Shown here one piece after another: positions 36,296-47,716 of a stretch of DNA of 64,000 nt. The stretch lies in assembly GCA_963969595.1 (NCBI GenBank), contig OZ018417.1, positions 11,348,501-11,412,500 on the forward strand. The letters run 5' to 3'. How positions within the stretch are numbered: the stretch's first letter is position 1; the number at the start of each line of letters is the position of its first letter. The DNA is from Neckera pumila. Taxonomy: Eukaryota > Streptophyta > Bryopsida > Hypnales > Neckeraceae. Under the pieces are notes generated by a model. It was not told the origin of the DNA and searched no databases. It worked only from the letters and a program-made list of their open reading frames with translations. A program made the position numbers and the translations under genes.

Positions 36296-37660
36296 CCGTA
36301 CAATGTACCGAAAACTGCCCCCCCTCTGCTGCGAAATCTCTGCAAAATCGGGTTGTCCGATTGTTTCGATCTTAAGTTTTGGCGCTCCGGCACCACCGAT
36401 TTGCTACTGTCTTCCTCCGGCACTGCGTTGAAGCTCCCGATTTCGTCGCAGCTCCCGAGTTTGCAGAGGTACCTGGGCATCGATCAGAGCTCGGAGGCTT
36501 TGGAGGCTCCAGAGGCGTCGTCGGCGTGCTGACCTCGGGGGGTTGCGGGAGGTTTTCAGGTATGTTTGCTTGTGCTTACTTGCGTTGTGCTTGCTTGTCT
36601 TTGCTGTGTCGGTTCCTCAATGTACAGACCTTGGAATGTAAGCTCGGGAGGTGAACAAGTTATGTCTGGTTGTGTGTGTACTCATGTTCGTTGCCCGCTC
36701 CGCTCAGATGCATAGGGTTAAGCGCCCATGTGCTTAGGGTGACGGCTTTTTTTTTTAAGGAAATTCTTATGAAGAGTTGGGAGTTGCTGCTGGATTTAGG
36801 GTTCGACGAGTCAAGTAAGGGTGCGCTTCTTCAGATACAATGGTTATCGTTCTTACATTGTGCTCTTTTGCAAAATTAATTGTCTGTTATATTTTGTCTC
36901 AACTCGAATAATTTGGTAATTTGTTGTCACGTTTTAGGGTTTGGGGCTGTTTTTGAGGTATGGATGTAGCCTGTCTGTAGGTACCTTCATGTTTGTTTGA
37001 TGTGCCACAACACTAAGTTACTGGAGAGCCTGCATTTCAGTGACGTACTCGACGTCGCCACTATTGCACGGCGTCAAGGTACGGAATTTGGGGGAGAGAT
37101 GCAGTTGTTGGGGGAGGGGATGTTTAGGGTTTAGGGAGCTGAATTGGCGATGGCGTGGTTGTGTTAGATGCGCTGCTCATCAGAGAGTTTGATTTAGTTT
37201 GGTGCTGCAACGACGAGAATCTCCGCCTCGAAAACGCCGATCGTTGCGTGCTTGTCTTGGTATGTTTTGTCGATTTGGTTCTCACTTTAATTAACTTACC
37301 CCTCGTCCCTGAATTTGAGCTCATGGAGAACAAGCCAGACTGCAGAAATTAGGGTTTAGGATTGAACAGCGGCAGGCTGACTTCAAGATGACACTGGCGA
37401 AAAATTTTGAATGAAAATTTTGAAGTTCTTTTTTGAAGAAAGACTATACCTGAACCACTTTGAGAATTTTTGAAAGTAAAAGTTTTACTTTCACTGGAGA
37501 AATGGCATGTGCACCCCTTTTGGAGTTTGTATAAAACTTTTCCAGCCAATGATAAAATGTCCATAATCACACCATGTGGATAAAATTTATGACACCATGT
37601 CACATATGGTTTTGTCCAAAAGTATTTATCAAATGGCATCAGGAACTGCCTTACCCCTTA
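36296..37660 (+). other. Exon-bearing segment inserted upstream of the unit B glycosyltransferase
   Basis: Unit B diverges completely from unit A here. The segment is GC-rich at its start and contains gene-like pieces with good splice signals on the plus strand: an exon end TTTTCAG|GTATGT at 36559, a 38-bp candidate exon 37041-37078 (CATTTCAG before, GTACGG after), and a 92-bp candidate exon 37168-37259 (TGTTAG before, GTATGT after) whose open frame includes LIREFDLVWCCNDENLRLEN. I do not recognise the parent gene. It looks like captured exons or the 5' part of an unrelated gene. Ends of a known element were not found. Confidence 0.4.
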
Positions 37661-37811
37661 TATCTATCCATGTTCGCCAGCATATTTCTTTGACGATTTT
37701 TAGTTTTCAGATTCCTTCGGGATATACTTAAATTATACTCTCCAGGGAACAAGTTGAGGATACATCGATTTGCACTTAGTCTAATTTTGGTTTATTCCAG
37801 AGAGGCTCAAG

Positions 37812-39744
37812 ATGAAGTCTGAGAATGCGAGCACAAAGTTGCACGCCGTGATTATACCGTTTCCTGCGCAAGGCCATGTCACTCCGCTCTTGCAGCTGGC
37901 GAAGAAGTTGGTTGCAGTCCATGGCTTCCGCATTACCTTCGTCAACATCACCCACATCCATGACCGCTTCATGAAATCTAGAAGCTCTTCAGCCACGCAC
38001 CCAGATCAGTAAGCAAGCTCACATCCTCGATGAACACTCTATTCAACGTATTTCATATATGCTTTCCACAAGCTAGCTAGTTTGTTAAGCCACAAGCACG
38101 AAGGACATATATCAATACCTGCAGCTACACTGGTTCTTATCATGCACGTTCCAGGATTTTGTACACAAATCGTGCACGTCCCAGGTCATTAAATTACAAT
38201 CCCTCTTGGGATGGGATCGATCATCTACTTACTATTCCCTTTTGAATTGATATTCAAAGCGTTGTTCATTGATCAGGTCCTGAGTGAGTTCATTTTATCA
38301 ATATGTTGCTGTAAATTTCAATCAGGCATGCTGAAATTGAAGAGTAAACATTCTGTGCAGCCAAGGTATTGAGTTCGTCACGGTGTCAGATGGGCTTCCA
38401 GAAGATCATCCCCGCTTACGTGACCTCATGGCCTACTTCAAAGCCACATTGGAAATGGGTCCCGTCTTTGAAGAGCTCTTCACCAATCTGCTCGAAAACA
38501 CTTCCATCACCTGCGTTATCCGGGACAGACTATTTGTTTCAGTGCATCACGTCGCCAGAAGCTTGGACATCCCCGTAGTGGGATTCGTGACTTCCTCCGC
38601 CATTTCCACACACTGCAGCTACAACCTGAACACATTCATTGCAGCAGGGATTCTCCCGATCCCAGCTCCTCCAGACGCATCCACTCCGACTATGAATGCA
38701 GGGACGCTCACGCTGGCACTGCCGCAGAGTGACGCCGAAGCAGCAGCTCGCTCCGCCCGGCTCACTTGCCTTCCTGGTGGCGCTCCCACCATGAGAGTGG
38801 AGGATATCCCGACTTACTTACTCACTCACAACCTTGAGAATTTCTTCATTCGCTTCTATCTGGAGCATGTGAATCCGCCGCTTCATGACTCCGCTTGCGT
38901 TCTCTACAACACAACTTCAGACTTGGAGGGGGAGGTACTGAACGCCTTGAAGGGATCCATGAATGAGAATATTTTCGGCATAGGGCCGCTGGTGTTGGAC
39001 GCCGCAACAGTCAATGGAGTGGAAGAGGTTTCCTTGGCTGGCGTTGGGAGTGGGTTGTGGGAAGAGGATCCCGTGTCGCTCTCGTGGCTCGACGGACAAA
39101 AGCCGAAATCGGTGCTCTTCGTTTCGTTCGGGAGCATCGGCACGGTCTCCATGGAGCAGATGGGAGAGTTCGCGGCTGGTTTAGAGTCCAGCAACGCGGC
39201 GTTTCTGTGGGCGATCAGGCCGGATCTCATTGACGACATGTCCCAGAGCAAAGAATGTCAAACCATGTTCACGGAGTTTGCGAAACGGACACAAAACCGA
39301 GCGCTTTTGGTGCCGTGGGCGCCGCAGACTGCCGTGCTATCGCATCCCGCCGTCGGAGCTTTTCTGACGCATTGCGGGTGGAACTCCACCATCGAGAGCA
39401 TCTCCAGTGGCGTGCCGATGCTGGGTTGTCCTCGATTCGCCGACCAGAACACGAATTCGCATTACGTGGCGAGCGTTTGGAAAGTTGGTCTGGAGCTTCG
39501 ACAGAGCACTGCGGCAGATGGAAATGCAGTTGTTCTGAAGGAGGAAATCGCTCACAAGGTGAAGAAGATCATGGGCAACAGTGAGACAGAGGACCTAGAC
39601 GTTCTGGAGATTCGGAGGAATGCTCGGAATTTGCAGATGTCCTCAAGGCAGGCCGTTTCGAATGGAGGCTCTTCGCAAGCAGCGTTCTCGCAGTTCGTGG
39701 AACTGATCACCAGCTTGAGGACCAATGATGGCTCTAAATCGTAG
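37812..39744 (+). CDS. Family-1 UDP-glycosyltransferase, unit B copy
   Basis: Paralogue of the gene at 17476-19404 with the same structure: exon 1 is 37812-38008, a 352-bp phase-2 intron follows, and exon 2 is 38361-39744; 526 residues. H22, D121 and the complete PSPG box (385-428) are conserved, so the enzyme should be active. About 15 substitutions separate the copies, including P3S, F26L, T89M, I112N, V123L, A126S, I130V and A157T. Several cluster around D121, near the acceptor pocket in known family-1 structures, so acceptor preference could differ. Upstream DNA beyond about 150 bp from the ATG is unrelated to that of the unit A gene because of the segment at 36296-37660, so regulation has probably changed. 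Confidence 0.95.
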
Positions 39745-40094
39745 ATTTTGGGAGTGTCAAATTTTCTGGGCATGCATTTTCTATGTAATGAGATGTATAT
39801 TTGATGGTAAAGTCGAGCATTGCATCATGTTAAGAGTGTTACCTGGATTTCCTGATTTTGAGGTATTGCTGAGGTACGGGATTCTAAGGAAAGTTACTCA
39901 GCCAAGTATTCGATCTTCTGCTATGATATTGACGAAGACAGTTTTCGCAGGTCCAATTTTACCTATTAGTTATGGACTTCCTTGTCAAAAATAATGTATC
40001 AAACGGTTCAGCTAGCTACCAGCTTGAACTTCGAACTCTTCGAACTCTTCATGTGCAGTCACAAGACTCACTGCAAGTGTATCCCTGCGCCTAA

Positions 40095-40598
40095 GGTAGG
40101 CTGCTCTTAAAGCGACCTTTTAAGAGCTGATTGCATTTCGGGGAAGCAAAACCCTTATACTAATTTTTTGTAAATTTTATTAGGAAGAAAATTGGAATTG
40201 GCATTTATTCCAAGTTGTTTCATATTTTTTACACCTTCTTGGAATTAGTTACAAATTTTTGAAGTTGAAATACAATGACACTAAAAGTGACCACCTCTTA
40301 AAATGTACACTATTGCATTAGAGAAAATTTTAGCTCATGAGAGGGACGTTCCAAGTTGACATGCCATGCTCTTTCATGCATGGCTTGTCAACTTGGAAAG
40401 TGCCCTTGGTGAGCAGTCAGAGTATATGACTGCTTGTCGGAGCAGTCAAACTTTGTAGGTTTTTTTTTTTTTTTTTTAAATACTTTTTTAAAATATTTTT
40501 TTTTAATATTTTTTCTAATGGGTAAATTGAAGAAAGCAAAATACAATTCTATATTAGAGGTCATTTTCAGAGCAGGATTGCTTTTAGAAAACCCTACC
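40095..40598. mobile_element. Inverted-repeat element with GGTAGGCTGCTC ends (unit B)
   Basis: Counterpart of 19752-20044, lengthened by the nested CATTAG-type element at 40316-40520. Its right end is GCTTTTAGAAAACCCTACC. Confidence 0.5.
40316..40520 (+). mobile_element. CATTAG-type element E5
   Basis: 205 bp with ends CATTAGAGAAAATTTTAGC and AATATTTTTTCTAATG. It carries a strong hairpin at about 40351-40396 (arms CCAAGTTGACATGCCATGC and GCATGGCTTGTCAACTTGG) and the family block CCTTGGTGAGCAGTCA (about 40403). It is the shortest copy, lacking the right-hand internal block. Not present in unit A near 19970. Confidence 0.85.
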
Positions 40599-40660
40599 AT
40601 AACACCACACTCATCACTCATGGGTGTCCCATAAAAAAGAAAGATCCTTATATTCCTTAA

Positions 40661-40988
40661 CCCCTAGTGAACCATGTGATTTTTTTTGAGTCGTTGCCCT
40701 TCTATTTTGAGCTTTCCGTTCTCAAATTTTGAGGTCTTTTTTAATAAAAAAATTATTTAAAAAAAACAGATTGTGTTATGAATCCAATGGTTGTAGTTTC
40801 ATCAAATTCCAAGTTAAAATTTGCCTTAAAGAATTTTTTAAGTTGTATAGAATAATATAGTTGATGGTGCATGTTTTTGGTTCAATTTGGGCATGGATTA
40901 AAATTTCAGCCAACCAATGCAATTGCTGCCCACCTCAAATAGTGTAGATTCAAGGAGCTCAAGGAGAAGACAAGTGTATCCATTCTTG
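40661..40988. repeat. Old TTAA-type end, unit B copy
   Basis: TTAA at 40657-40660 followed by CCCCTAGTGAACC, matching 20104-20120 in unit A. Homology to unit A fades after about 40806. Confidence 0.4.
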
Positions 40989-40993
40989 ATTAA

Positions 40994-41898
40994 CTCCTAA
41001 AGTTTCTTTTATGTTAACAGGGCCAAAACTATTCCAAAATAATAGTTTTCAAAACAAGGCTAAAGTCTTCATCCATATTTATTTTTTAACAAATCCAACC
41101 ATAGGATCTTTAAGTTAATTTGTTAGAGTACATCCACCTAAAATTTTAGAATTAAAAATCTTATCAATTGCAAGATCATGATGCTTGAGTTTTAAAAAGA
41201 TATATTTTTAATTCTTTCCAAATGGTTAGAATTTATCTTTCAAATATTTCATCCAAAAATTTGTAGATCCTACCACTTATTACTCTCCATATTATCTTGA
41301 AAATTTTTGTTGGGAATTATACAAAAATTCAAAAAGTAAATTTCATATTCATAACTTGAAAAAAATAGGAAGCAAAAAGAAGTAGGTAATGGCTTAATAT
41401 ACTAAATTGCTAAGAAGTTTGTTATGGAATTGAAAAATGCCAACCCCAATTCCCAATGGTTGTAATGTTGTGATAAATAATCTACATTCTACAACATGTT
41501 TTTTTCAAAAAACAATAAAATTCAACAAAATAAATGACTTCAAAGCTTATTTTAGAGTAGAGATTCCATAAGTGCCTTCAGACAAAAACTCATCTTAACT
41601 TTCATTTCATTAATCAAAATAGAATTATTCAAAGCTTTCTACATATATATAAATCTTAAAAAGTAGTTTGAAATTTTTATTTCTTGAAAAAGTGATTTTT
41701 AACTACTTGGATTGAAAAAATACATATCATACCATAACTTTCTAACTATGCAGTCAAAAGTTATGAAAATTGTTGAGCCTTAAAGCTACTCCTTGACCAC
41801 ATTTTGTGCAAAAATTTTCAAAGAAAATAAAATAAAAACTCTATTTTTAGTGAGTTGCCCAAAATTGCTATGTTGCCAAAAAATACAATTTGGTCCTA
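40994..41898 (+). mobile_element. TTAA-target element, copy 7, right end damaged
   Basis: TTAA at 40990-40993 precedes CTCCTAAAG. The right end stops at TTTGGTCCTA without the final AGGGGTTAA. Internal blocks match the second subfamily but are more diverged. Unit A lacks it. Confidence 0.7.
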
Positions 41899-42536
41899 AC
41901 TTACAAACCCTACTCTCATTTCAATGACCACCATACATTACAAGCTCCACCAAAAATTGCAAAATGACTAGAACAATGTAAAATTTTAGAAGAGCATTCA
42001 CAACTCTCTTGTCTTTTACAAAGCACATAAAGGTCATTATTTTAAAATAATCTCAATAAGATATGCTCCTTCAAAACATGTTGTTGTTTTTTCCATTGAC
42101 CCAAATAAAATTTGAAACTTAAAATATCTACCAAACTATGCATTCAAATAATGTGAAATTTTATGAGGTCCTCACTCTCAATGTGAACCACAAGATCCTC
42201 CATCTACATTTTAGCCAATCTCAACAAAAAATGCACAAACAAATTGCTCAAATTCTTGGTAGTTTTGGCCTATTTTTGAAAGTTAGTGCTTCCACGGCAC
42301 CTTGGGTCATGACGGATTAAAATGGCGAACTTTCTAGAAATTCACCCTTCTTTAGATGACATTCAATTCAACAACAGAAAGTTGCAAAAGCAAGCTAGGG
42401 CTAATTTACGTTTCAGGTAGCGTGCTTTGTGAAAATACCACAATTTAACAAAATGGATGTTCATGGCGATATTTCAAGGAAATTGCACTTGTTCAGATGC
42501 CTGTCGCAACCTCTATTCTGTGATTTACAGTCTTAT
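41899..42536. other. Shared duplication DNA, no gene
   Basis: Aligns with 21285-21720 and 23035-23175 of unit A. No coding sequence seen. Confidence 0.5.
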
Positions 42537-42725
42537 GGGCAATTTCATTAAAATGATGGTATTCCAAGTGCCACTTTGACGATGTGCCATTTTCACCATC
42601 TAGGACGAGTATAGATTTTAGAACGGCCGTTCTGAACCATCTAGGACAAACGTAGATGTAAAACGGCCATTCTGAACTATTTTCATGCCATTTAAAAAAA
42701 ATATTGCCATTTAATGACATTGCCC
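42537..42725. mobile_element. Inverted-repeat element with GGGCAATTTCATTAA ends
   Basis: 189 bp, left end GGGCAATTTCATTAAAATG, right end CATTTAATGACATTGCCC. Internally, the blocks AGAACGGCCGTTCTGAAC (about 42620) and AAAACGGCCATTCTGAAC (about 42660) form a repeat with a palindromic core. Unit A lacks it. Target duplication unclear; 17 bp preceding the left end are also absent from unit A. Confidence 0.6.
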
Positions 42726-42930
42726 ATTCTTGTTGTTTTGAACTCTGAGAACTGAATGTCATAAATTTTGGCCCTTTTGGAGAAACGGCAGATTAGTCAA
42801 TTGACCTTATATGCATTGGCGACTAAGCCAGAAAGCACTTCACCAGCAATCCCAAGTTCTAACAAAATACTGGACCTTTCTTTTGCAATTAAATCAAAAT
42901 CATAGGTCCTTCTGAATTTGTTGTACTGTA

Positions 42931-45028
42931 CAGTAACCACCAAGTCTGAACCGTGCAGGCCTTGCTCGAGCTGAAAATGAGCAGTGAACTCATAACTTCA
43001 AAATCACACCAAAGACTCAAAAATTCATGAAATTGCAACCTGTAAAATGCGTTTGGAAGATACAAAAGTCTAGTTTTGTATTACATTAACTATTACACTG
43101 AAAAAGTCAAAAAGTACAATAATAGTGCATTTTGTAGCATGGTATCTACCATCTTGTACTCCCACCCCTTGCATTAATTACAACCTTCATTTGGTGAGGC
43201 ATGCTAGTAATGAGAATGTCAAGAGTCTCCATTGATATGGCTTCCCATGCCCACTCAATGCTCTTAACCAATTCATCTTTGTTGTTTCCTCTAGTCTCAT
43301 TTTGCACAAAGTCTTTTAGAATCATCCACACATTCTCTATAGGATTCAAGTCCGGTGAATTAGCAGGCCATGTGAACTTCTTGATCTTATGCGCTTTTCA
43401 CCATTGTTTTGGTAAGGTACTCCGATGCACTGGGGCACCATCCTCCATGAGATGAAGACTTTGAGGATTATCATGCATGAAGTAAAAGCCACTCAATTGA
43501 CAATGATACACAATGTCCACAAAATCAACACTTGTTTGTCTATCGGATGGCATGATAACAATGGGGCACTTCTCATAACCTGTAAAAGCACCCCAAATCA
43601 TGACAGATATCCGTCCAGATTTGAAGATGGATGCTAGGCAATCCCATGAATAATGTTCATACACTTGCTGCCAGACTTTAACTTGTCGAGAATTCCTGCC
43701 TACCTCAAATGAAGACTCATCTGTCCATATTACATTCATCCAATCAAAAACTACCCAACTCTCATGTTTTCTAGCAAAGGCCAATCGATCAGCCTTGTGC
43801 TTGTCATTGAGAAATGGCTTCTTTGCTGCAACTCGGTTACGAAATCCTAAACGTTTAATCTCCTTCCTTAACATGCTCGCACAAACTTTCTCACTCATAT
43901 TTTCTATGATGGATACAAGTGGTATGCGTCTATTTTGTGTAAGAATGCGTCCCAGTTCCTTCCTACCTTGATCAGTCAATTTGCAACGTCAACGGATAGC
44001 CTTACGAGTTACCATTGTTCCTTCATCACAGAATTTATTCAAGACATACTCAACAGTAGTATGTGGTATGCCTAACTTTGCTCCAATGCTACATTGTGAC
44101 ATGCCTAAACGACTCATTCCAACTATTATGCCTTTTTTCTTTGTACTCAAACGACGACCTCCCATTTCTCACAAATCCAGATTACAATCTCACACACTTT
44201 TAAATGAAATGCTAACCAACTGAGATGCAATAAGTACCCTGCCACAAACCCACAACATGACACCAACATATGTAAAACATTAGAATGTCAACAACAATGA
44301 TCAATTCATTCAAAAAAGATTCATATAAGAATCAGTATTTCAAAAACATGAAACATGAAATCAAATCAAATCCATCTCCATCTTCATGAGCTAGCTAACT
44401 TATTACAAAAGGGAAATGGACTCATGAGGACAACTGGTTTGTCAAGTGACATTGCATCGTCCAAGCAGCAATTGATAACAGAAATGCCTCAATGTAGTGA
44501 ACTACTACGGTGGTATTGAGCAGTAGCAGGGCAAGGCAATATACCTCAATGGAAGCACAATGTCAATGATTGGAGTGAATCAAAGAGTGTACACATACCT
44601 TCACAAGTAGCTCAAAATCTTGATAGAAGTTACATAACTAAAATGGATGTTGTTCCACACTCAAGCACCATCTTCCAAAATGACATTTGAAGTGCATCTA
44701 TTCACTCACAAGCTTCATTTATACAAGATTTCAGCTCAAACCAAGCAAATCCGTGACCTCCATGTGCTTTGATATTTTTCAAAGTTGTGTACATGTTCAA
44801 CCACCACAGTGACACATGTTTACTTAATTGGATTTATCATAGATATTTTACTATATCTCATTAAATGCTTAATGACACTTGTAACTAAAGTACTAATCTC
44901 ACCTAACACCACTAATTTTAGTTCCTACATCAAACGAGTGAAAGAAAAAGAGGGGTTCAAAGTTGTGATCCCTGCTGCTTCACTGTGGCTTTCTTTGGTG
45001 CTGCACGATTCATACTTAGTGGGTACTG
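42931..45028 (-). mobile_element. Tc1-like element, complete with terminal inverted repeats
   Basis: 2098 bp bounded by TA at 42929-42930 and 45029-45030. The left end CAGTAACCACCAAGTCTGAA and the inverted right end CAGTACCCACTAAGTATGAA match at 24 of the first 28 positions. CAGT ends and a TA duplication are the signature of Tc1/mariner elements. The transposase gene inside (43146-44165, -) is disabled. About 860 bp lie between the transposase start and the right end, longer than is usual for Tc1-like elements, with no further gene seen. Confidence 0.88.
43146..44165 (-). pseudogene. Tc1-like transposase (DD34E), two in-frame stops
   Basis: A single reading frame of 340 codons from ATG at 44165, without frameshifts but with TGA stops at 43989-43991 (codon 59) and 43398-43400. 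The N-terminal 55 residues form a helix-turn-helix-like DNA-binding region (GMSQCSIGAKLGIPHTTVEY). The DDE catalytic domain follows: first Asp in WTDES, second Asp in MEDGAPVH, and Glu in SPDLNPIENVW. Counting the read-through stop, 34 residues separate the second Asp from the Glu, giving the DD34E pattern of Tc1 rather than the DD39D of typical plant mariner-like elements. Few lesions suggest a fairly recent insertion. Inactive as it stands. Confidence 0.92.
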
Positions 45029-45030
45029 TA

Positions 45031-46429
45031 CTGTATTTGGTACATAGTGATTGCACTCTTGGTACATAGTACACAGACTGCACTCTGGATTCCACACTGG
45101 ATTCCAATAAATTTCATGTATGGGCACCATTGATATCTTCATTGACCAAATAATCAAAGGTGCAGAACGTTTAGAGTGTGGCTTTAGTGTATTGCAATGG
45201 GGCTACTCTGATGCTTGGCTTCATTGTGCTTCATCTCCAGCCAAGGACCTTTCTATTGGTATCTTGTTCACAAAGAAAAGCAATTTGAAAACCAATCAAA
45301 AGTGAGGTAATTACACCTAAAATTGCACAAATGAAGCTCATAACCAATATGTTCTAGAAAATGAATAACAATTTTTGCACACTGAAAGGACTATGAATCA
45401 AAATGTAAGTGGTTCCATATGAAATGACACTCATATCAAAACATGTCAAAAATAAGTTAAAACAACATAAATTGTACCCAAAATCAACCACTTGTAAGGT
45501 TGCCACCTCCACAATATTATAAATAGAGCTCCACACTACTCAGAATGGTCTCCAACTACACCTACTACTTGTCCTTGGAATATGCTAATGTGCACCATTA
45601 TAGGTACCTTCCCTATTCAATTTTCCTTCAGAAATAGGGATCCATTTTAGGTGTAGTTACCTTATTGGGTTCATGTTTATTTTCTACCCATCTCTAGTTC
45701 ATGAGGAATGTATGTTCCAAATACATTTCTTACAGTTGCATTAAGTACTGTCTGGTTTTTGATGAGAAATGGCAATGATGTGGGTGCCAACATTCTGCAT
45801 GTTCCAAGTGCATAATTTGCCTTATAAGGAAGTATGCATGTTTGGAATTTGCCACCACGTCATGCAAATCACAAGTATACATGATGAAATTCAATATAGT
45901 TTCTTCCTTTCAAGAATTGAATGCATCAGACCAACACAAAAATCTCAAGTTGTGAAACTCCACGCAAGTCCATTTATGTTTTCTCATCATCCATCTCTAC
46001 TGAAAGCAAGGACAAATACTCCTCTAAGGTTGTGTAAAGTCTAAGTCCAAGTCCGCCCTAAGCTCTTCACTTCTACGAATTCCCGAAAATTACACTCACT
46101 CTAATTAAAATGTGACACTGAGTAGGCTAACTCCTACAACGTGGTGAACCACGGATCACTTGCTAAGAAATTGAAAACCGATTAATACAGTGAAGCAAAT
46201 CTATGCTTGCGTTGTTGAACAGTACTGGATCATAAGATATGATTGAAACTATTCACCAGTGGGGAATCTTCTCAACATCCTTGAAAGACGTGCACTTGAA
46301 GCCACTTGACAAAGAGTCGTAACAAAGAGCCTTGAAAATTCTTTGTTCAGAGTCGAAATGAGGGAGTGCACACAGGTGGAAGGTCCAAACTTCGGCCCAG
46401 CATCTTACCTGCAGTCTTTGATCTTGTAC
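45031..46429. other. Intergenic DNA with one possible inverted-repeat element
   Basis: No gene seen. Positions 45304-45663 are bounded by GAGGTAATTACACCTAAAA and, inverted, TTTTAGGTGTAGTTACCTT, which suggests a 360-bp miniature element; one end resembles 23024-23040. The open frame at 45120-45305 has no motif. Confidence 0.4.
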
Positions 46430-47716
46430 TTAGTGCAGAAGGGGCAGAAGCTTACGAAAGGGTTGTGGCGTCTGAGTCGTCTCCAATGCCCAGCTGGGTA
46501 GCTTTGAAGGTTCACGAAGCGTAGTGTCAAGACTAGTGACTGATCCTTCAGAATTCAGAGAGTCACAAGGACTAGAAAGCCTCTTATTTCCCACCATCTT
46601 GTCTCCCACTTTCAAGGTCAAATCTAGCTCAAGCTGCTCACCTCCGCCAACTGGCTCCTCATGCACTCTTTCACCAGAGCTCGAAGGAGGCACTGAAGTC
46701 GCGTCCATGCGGGCCCTGACCCTCCGAGGAGTCGCATACGCCAGGTTTTCTAATTGCACACCTCCTTGCCCAAGGCCATCCCCCCGGTTCTCTGCATTCG
46801 TATTTAAACAGTTCCAGCTGTCACATTGCTGAATGGAACACGGTTCCACATTGACCGCTTCCTGACGCCAATCGTCACTGTTTCGATGGACATTTGTTGC
46901 ACGCTCTTTGAGCTCCAGGCCTTTAGCTGCAGGCAATTTAACACCGAGATTCATAGCATCTCGATCGAGAAGAACGTCTGCTGATGCGTTCGATGAGAAG
47001 GGAATTGCTGTCATTTGAGTAGGATCGTCAACTCTGCCAACTAAAGGAATGGGGAGGTTGCCAGATATAGCAAATGCCGGACTAGGTGGTGCAGAGGAGC
47101 TCAAGTTCGCAGGCAAGCAACTGGAGGGAGACCGAGGGCGAAGTTGGCCACCTTTCAGAACTGTGTCAACAGCCGCCTGACAGATTTGCCAGTTTCCATT
47201 CCAAAGTAGACCCACTGCGCCAAACACTGGATTCACTGTTCGTCCACAGGCCTCGTACAGAAGAGACTGAAACAACGCTGCACGTCAGCAAAACACAAGC
47301 CATGGTTACTTCCCACTGACGTCATGAAGATAAGAACATGGAAAAGGAGTCTCGCCACTGTAGGCAAGTAAAAAATCACTACATACGAAAGGTTGAGCTG
47401 CAGTTAACTATTGGCAATCTCTAAAGGCTAGTTCATTCATTCCAGAAAAATGTCAATGCAAAGTACTGACTACAGAAAATAAGTACTTCACAATCAGTGA
47501 TTGCAAAGTATCCCGAAGGAATCAACGCATACCAGGGCGCTGGTTATCTGGCACGGCGCTGATGAAGCCCATAAGTCCCGCGCGGCCGAAGAACTTGGCC
47601 ACGAACACAGTCGCGTAGCCTTGAGCTTCCGAGCTCTCAATCCACTGAAGGCAAGGACGAAGGATACAAGTGTCGCTGCAACCTTTACGCAATACACGAC
47701 AACCATTGCAACTCAT
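46430..47716 (-). CDS. Class II LOB-domain (LBD/ASL) transcription regulator
   Basis: Plant-specific nuclear DNA-binding protein. Exon 1 is 47716-47533 and exon 2 is 47277-46430; the 255-bp GT-AG intron is in phase 1; 343 residues. The ATG at 47716 gives the canonical [13 protein letters not shown] start; upstream codons in frame are not needed. The LOB zinc-binding C-block CX2CX6CX3C is C3, C6, C13, C17. Domain residues run to about 105, including [15 protein letters not shown] and [12 protein letters not shown]; the intron falls inside the domain after the SAVPDNQRP stretch. Class II proteins (LBD37-42 type in Arabidopsis) act in nitrogen and anthocyanin responses. The C-terminal half is low-complexity, with an LELDLTL segment at residues 277-283 that fits an EAR (LxLxL) repression motif. 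Intact; exact orthology not decided. Confidence 0.95.

Larger units (their letters stand above)
24496..42925 (+). repeat. Segmental duplication, unit B
   Basis: Second copy of the block described for 3102-23360, in direct orientation. Private insertions here include CATTAG-type elements (25477, 26532, 28627, 40316), a TTAA element (29501), an AAAC-tailed segment (about 25905), a hairpin-rich insert (33409), a retroposon (35570), a CACTG-ended element (35969) and an exon-bearing segment (36296). The right limit is at about 42925, next to the Tc1-like element. Confidence 0.85.

Noticed and set aside
43201..44223. Plus-strand open frames over the Tc1-like transposase
   Set aside because: Antisense shadows of the transposase frame.
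45120..45305. 61-codon plus-strand frame
   Set aside because: No motif, no homologous copy in the window, no surrounding gene signals.
46524..47319. Plus-strand open frames over the LBD gene
   Set aside because: Antisense to a well-supported coding exon, with no domain features.
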